7,203 bases of DNA from Prevotella sp. (lineage in GTDB: Bacteria; Bacteroidota; Bacteroidia; Bacteroidales; Bacteroidaceae), in contig JAJPYV010000342.1 of NCBI GenBank assembly GCA_021204735.1, positions 1 to 7,203 of the forward strand. The letters are read 5' to 3'. Positions 5,946 to 7,203 of this stretch are shown here, piece after piece (position 1 is the first letter of the stretch; each line of letters begins with the position of its first letter). The notes beneath the pieces are model-generated. The model was not told the DNA's origin, did no database searches, and worked only from the letters and a program-made list of their open reading frames with translations. The translations under genes were made by a program, and so were the position numbers.

Positions 5946-7126
5946 TGGCATTTATTTTGCGTCATAAAGATATATTAATTTATGAATATATGAAGATAAG
6001 ACAAATTATTTTACAAATATTTCCAACAGCACTATTATTCACTTTGGTCGCTGCGGGTTCTTTATCGTTAAACTCATGCTCAAGTGATTATGAGGAGAAT
6101 GAAGATAATGTGATGGAGGAAGCTGAAAAATCAGTTAATCTGCATTTCAATTTATCGCTTCAAAGTCTGACGAGAGCAGATAGAACACGGTCAACGGAAG
6201 TTGGCAGCAGCGAGGAGAATGCGATCAACAATTACGGAATCTATTTCTTTGACAGTGACAACAAGTATATCGCCACATTCAGCGCAAACAATTTTACTTC
6301 ATCGGATGAAGAAAACACATCCTATTCAGTATCAGGAAAAGTGGATGCTTCTACAATAAAGAAATTAGGCAGTAGTTTCAAGATTGTGGTACTTGCCAAC
6401 TGGGATACTTATCCTTCTTTGGTTGAAGGTTCAACCACGATAGATAATATCTGTAGCGCAACCACGGCTGTGTTTACTTGTCCTACAACATTTGAGACCG
6501 TTCCATCCATACCTTTCTATGGTGTTCATTCATATACGGGTGTTACTTTTGATAGCGATAACGGAACGACTTTGGACGGTTCAATAACATTGTTGAGGGC
6601 AATGGCAAAAGTAGAAGTAATAGACAAGAGTATAACCAGAGCCGATTATTATGAGACTATAAAATCCGCAAAGATTTATCATTACAATAAGACAGGTTAT
6701 TGCGCACCAACAGGGATATATTCACAAGATGATTACGGACAGGGAGATGATGGTGATATTTATTTCGTTAACTCATTGCATCTCGTAAGTGGTAGTAACG
6801 ATTCAGAACAGAATGAACGTGTTCTCGATTTGTACCAAAGCGATGAGGGTACTTGGGTGGCATATATACCAGAATATAGCAACATCGCTTCAAGTGAAGA
6901 CAATTGTTACATAGAGCTTGAGTTAGAAAATAATATCGGTTCTTATTACAGAGTTGAGTTGGACGATGGCATAATTGCTAATTCTTCGGATAATTCATTT
7001 AATTTATATTTTTCTGAGGATGGAACATCAGAAGCAACACCTATCGATATTCAGCGCAATAAGATATATCGCTTCAATGTAACGTTAATTTCCACAATCA
7101 ACGGATGGTACATCAAAAAAAGATAG
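5945..7126 (+). CDS. Fimbrillin-family accessory (tip-type) subunit 2, paralogue of subunit 1
   Basis: A 393-residue lipoprotein clearly duplicated from the preceding gene. Shared blocks are YGIYFFDS, YSVSGKV, ANWDTYP (from residue 151), YGVHSY, LLRAMAKVEV (core 219-225), IKSAKIYHYN.TGYCAPTG, WVAYIPEYSN (304-313) and RNKIYRFNV. The lipobox SLNSC ends at Cys45, followed by SSDYEENEDN. Candidate Arg cleavage sites cluster at Thr-Arg77-Ala, Arg80 and Thr-Arg82-Ser. The first ATG overlaps the upstream stop in TAATG, suggesting translational coupling. An alternative ATG at 5990 (MKIRQIILQIF...) gives a more standard signal peptide of 30 residues up to the Cys. The preceding paralogue also has a long n-region, so I keep 5945 but consider 5990 about equally likely. 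Compared with the paralogue, the C terminus lacks about 11 residues including AGDWD. It is probably a second minor or tip subunit. Confidence 0.83.
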   Translation: MAFILRHKDILIYEYMKIRQIILQIFPTALLFTLVAAGSLSLNSCSSDYEENEDNVMEEAEKSVNLHFNLSLQSLTRADRTRSTEVGSSEENAINNYGIYFFDSDNKYIATFSANNFTSSDEENTSYSVSGKVDASTIKKLGSSFKIVVLANWDTYPSLVEGSTTIDNICSATTAVFTCPTTFETVPSIPFYGVHSYTGVTFDSDNGTTLDGSITLLRAMAKVEVIDKSITRADYYETIKSAKIYHYNKTGYCAPTGIYSQDDYGQGDDGDIYFVNSLHLVSGSNDSEQNERVLDLYQSDEGTWVAYIPEYSNIASSEDNCYIELELENNIGSYYRVELDDGIIANSSDNSFNLYFSEDGTSEATPIDIQRNKIYRFNVTLISTINGWYIKKR

Positions 7127-7130
7127 AAAG

Positions 7131-7158
7131 CTGATACGGACTTCGGGTGTAGTGTCAG
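7131..7158 (+). terminator. Stem-loop after the last subunit gene, possible weak terminator
   Basis: CTGATAC (7131-7137) pairs with GTGTCAG (7152-7158) in a 7-bp stem with one G-U pair, starting 4 bases after the TAG stop. The 14-base loop contains GGACTTCGG, which also occurs in the UUCG hairpin at 1975-1990. No T-run follows (the next bases are AAACTTGAG), so intrinsic termination would be weak; it may instead be a processing or stability element. The remaining bases to 7203 are AT-rich and contain no start of a gene I can support. Confidence 0.4.
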
Positions 7159-7203
7159 AAACTTGAGATAATTGAATAAAAATCTAACATAAAAGCGATT
7201 AGG

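Overview
The window carries five consecutive plus-strand genes and no rRNA, tRNA, CRISPR array or transposase. All five encode lipoproteins. Together they read as a Bacteroidales type V (FimA/Mfa-type) fimbrial locus. The AT-rich sequence, lipoboxes followed by Ser/Asp-rich residues, AT-rich leaders with little Shine-Dalgarno sequence, and the fimbrillin families themselves point to a Prevotella- or Bacteroides-like gut or oral bacterium. Genus and species cannot be fixed from this sequence.

Layout: 1-169 is a non-coding leader with several short dyads. 170-1795 encodes an Mfa1-family major fimbrial subunit and is followed at once by a strong intrinsic terminator (1811-1841). 1842-2035 is non-coding and contains small hairpins, one capped by a UUCG loop. 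2036-3634 encodes a second, divergent Mfa1-family protein. 3670-4683 encodes the FimB/Mfa2-family anchor. 4692-5945 and 5945-7126 encode two tandem paralogous minor (accessory or tip-type) fimbrillins. A stem-loop lies at 7131-7158, and no further gene begins before the window ends.

Expected joint function, from knowledge of the Porphyromonas gingivalis Mfa and Fim systems: the subunits cross the inner membrane with lipoprotein signal peptides, are lipidated, and reach the cell surface. An Arg-specific protease then removes the N-terminal segment and opens the groove used for strand-exchange polymerisation. The first gene supplies the shaft, the Mfa2-like protein anchors it in the outer membrane, and the last two genes probably supply tip or accessory subunits. 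The order major-anchor-accessory-accessory resembles mfa1-mfa2-mfa3-mfa4, with an extra Mfa1 paralogue inserted.

The most interesting point is that extra paralogue (2036-3634). It keeps the Mfa1 core but has no Arg where the other three pilin-like subunits have Thr-Arg, lacks about 78 residues of a region present in its neighbour, and carries about 43 extra residues past the C-terminal segment that normally ends the protein. It may be a non-shaft or specialised subunit. The system as a whole is a known type; I see no wholly new system here.
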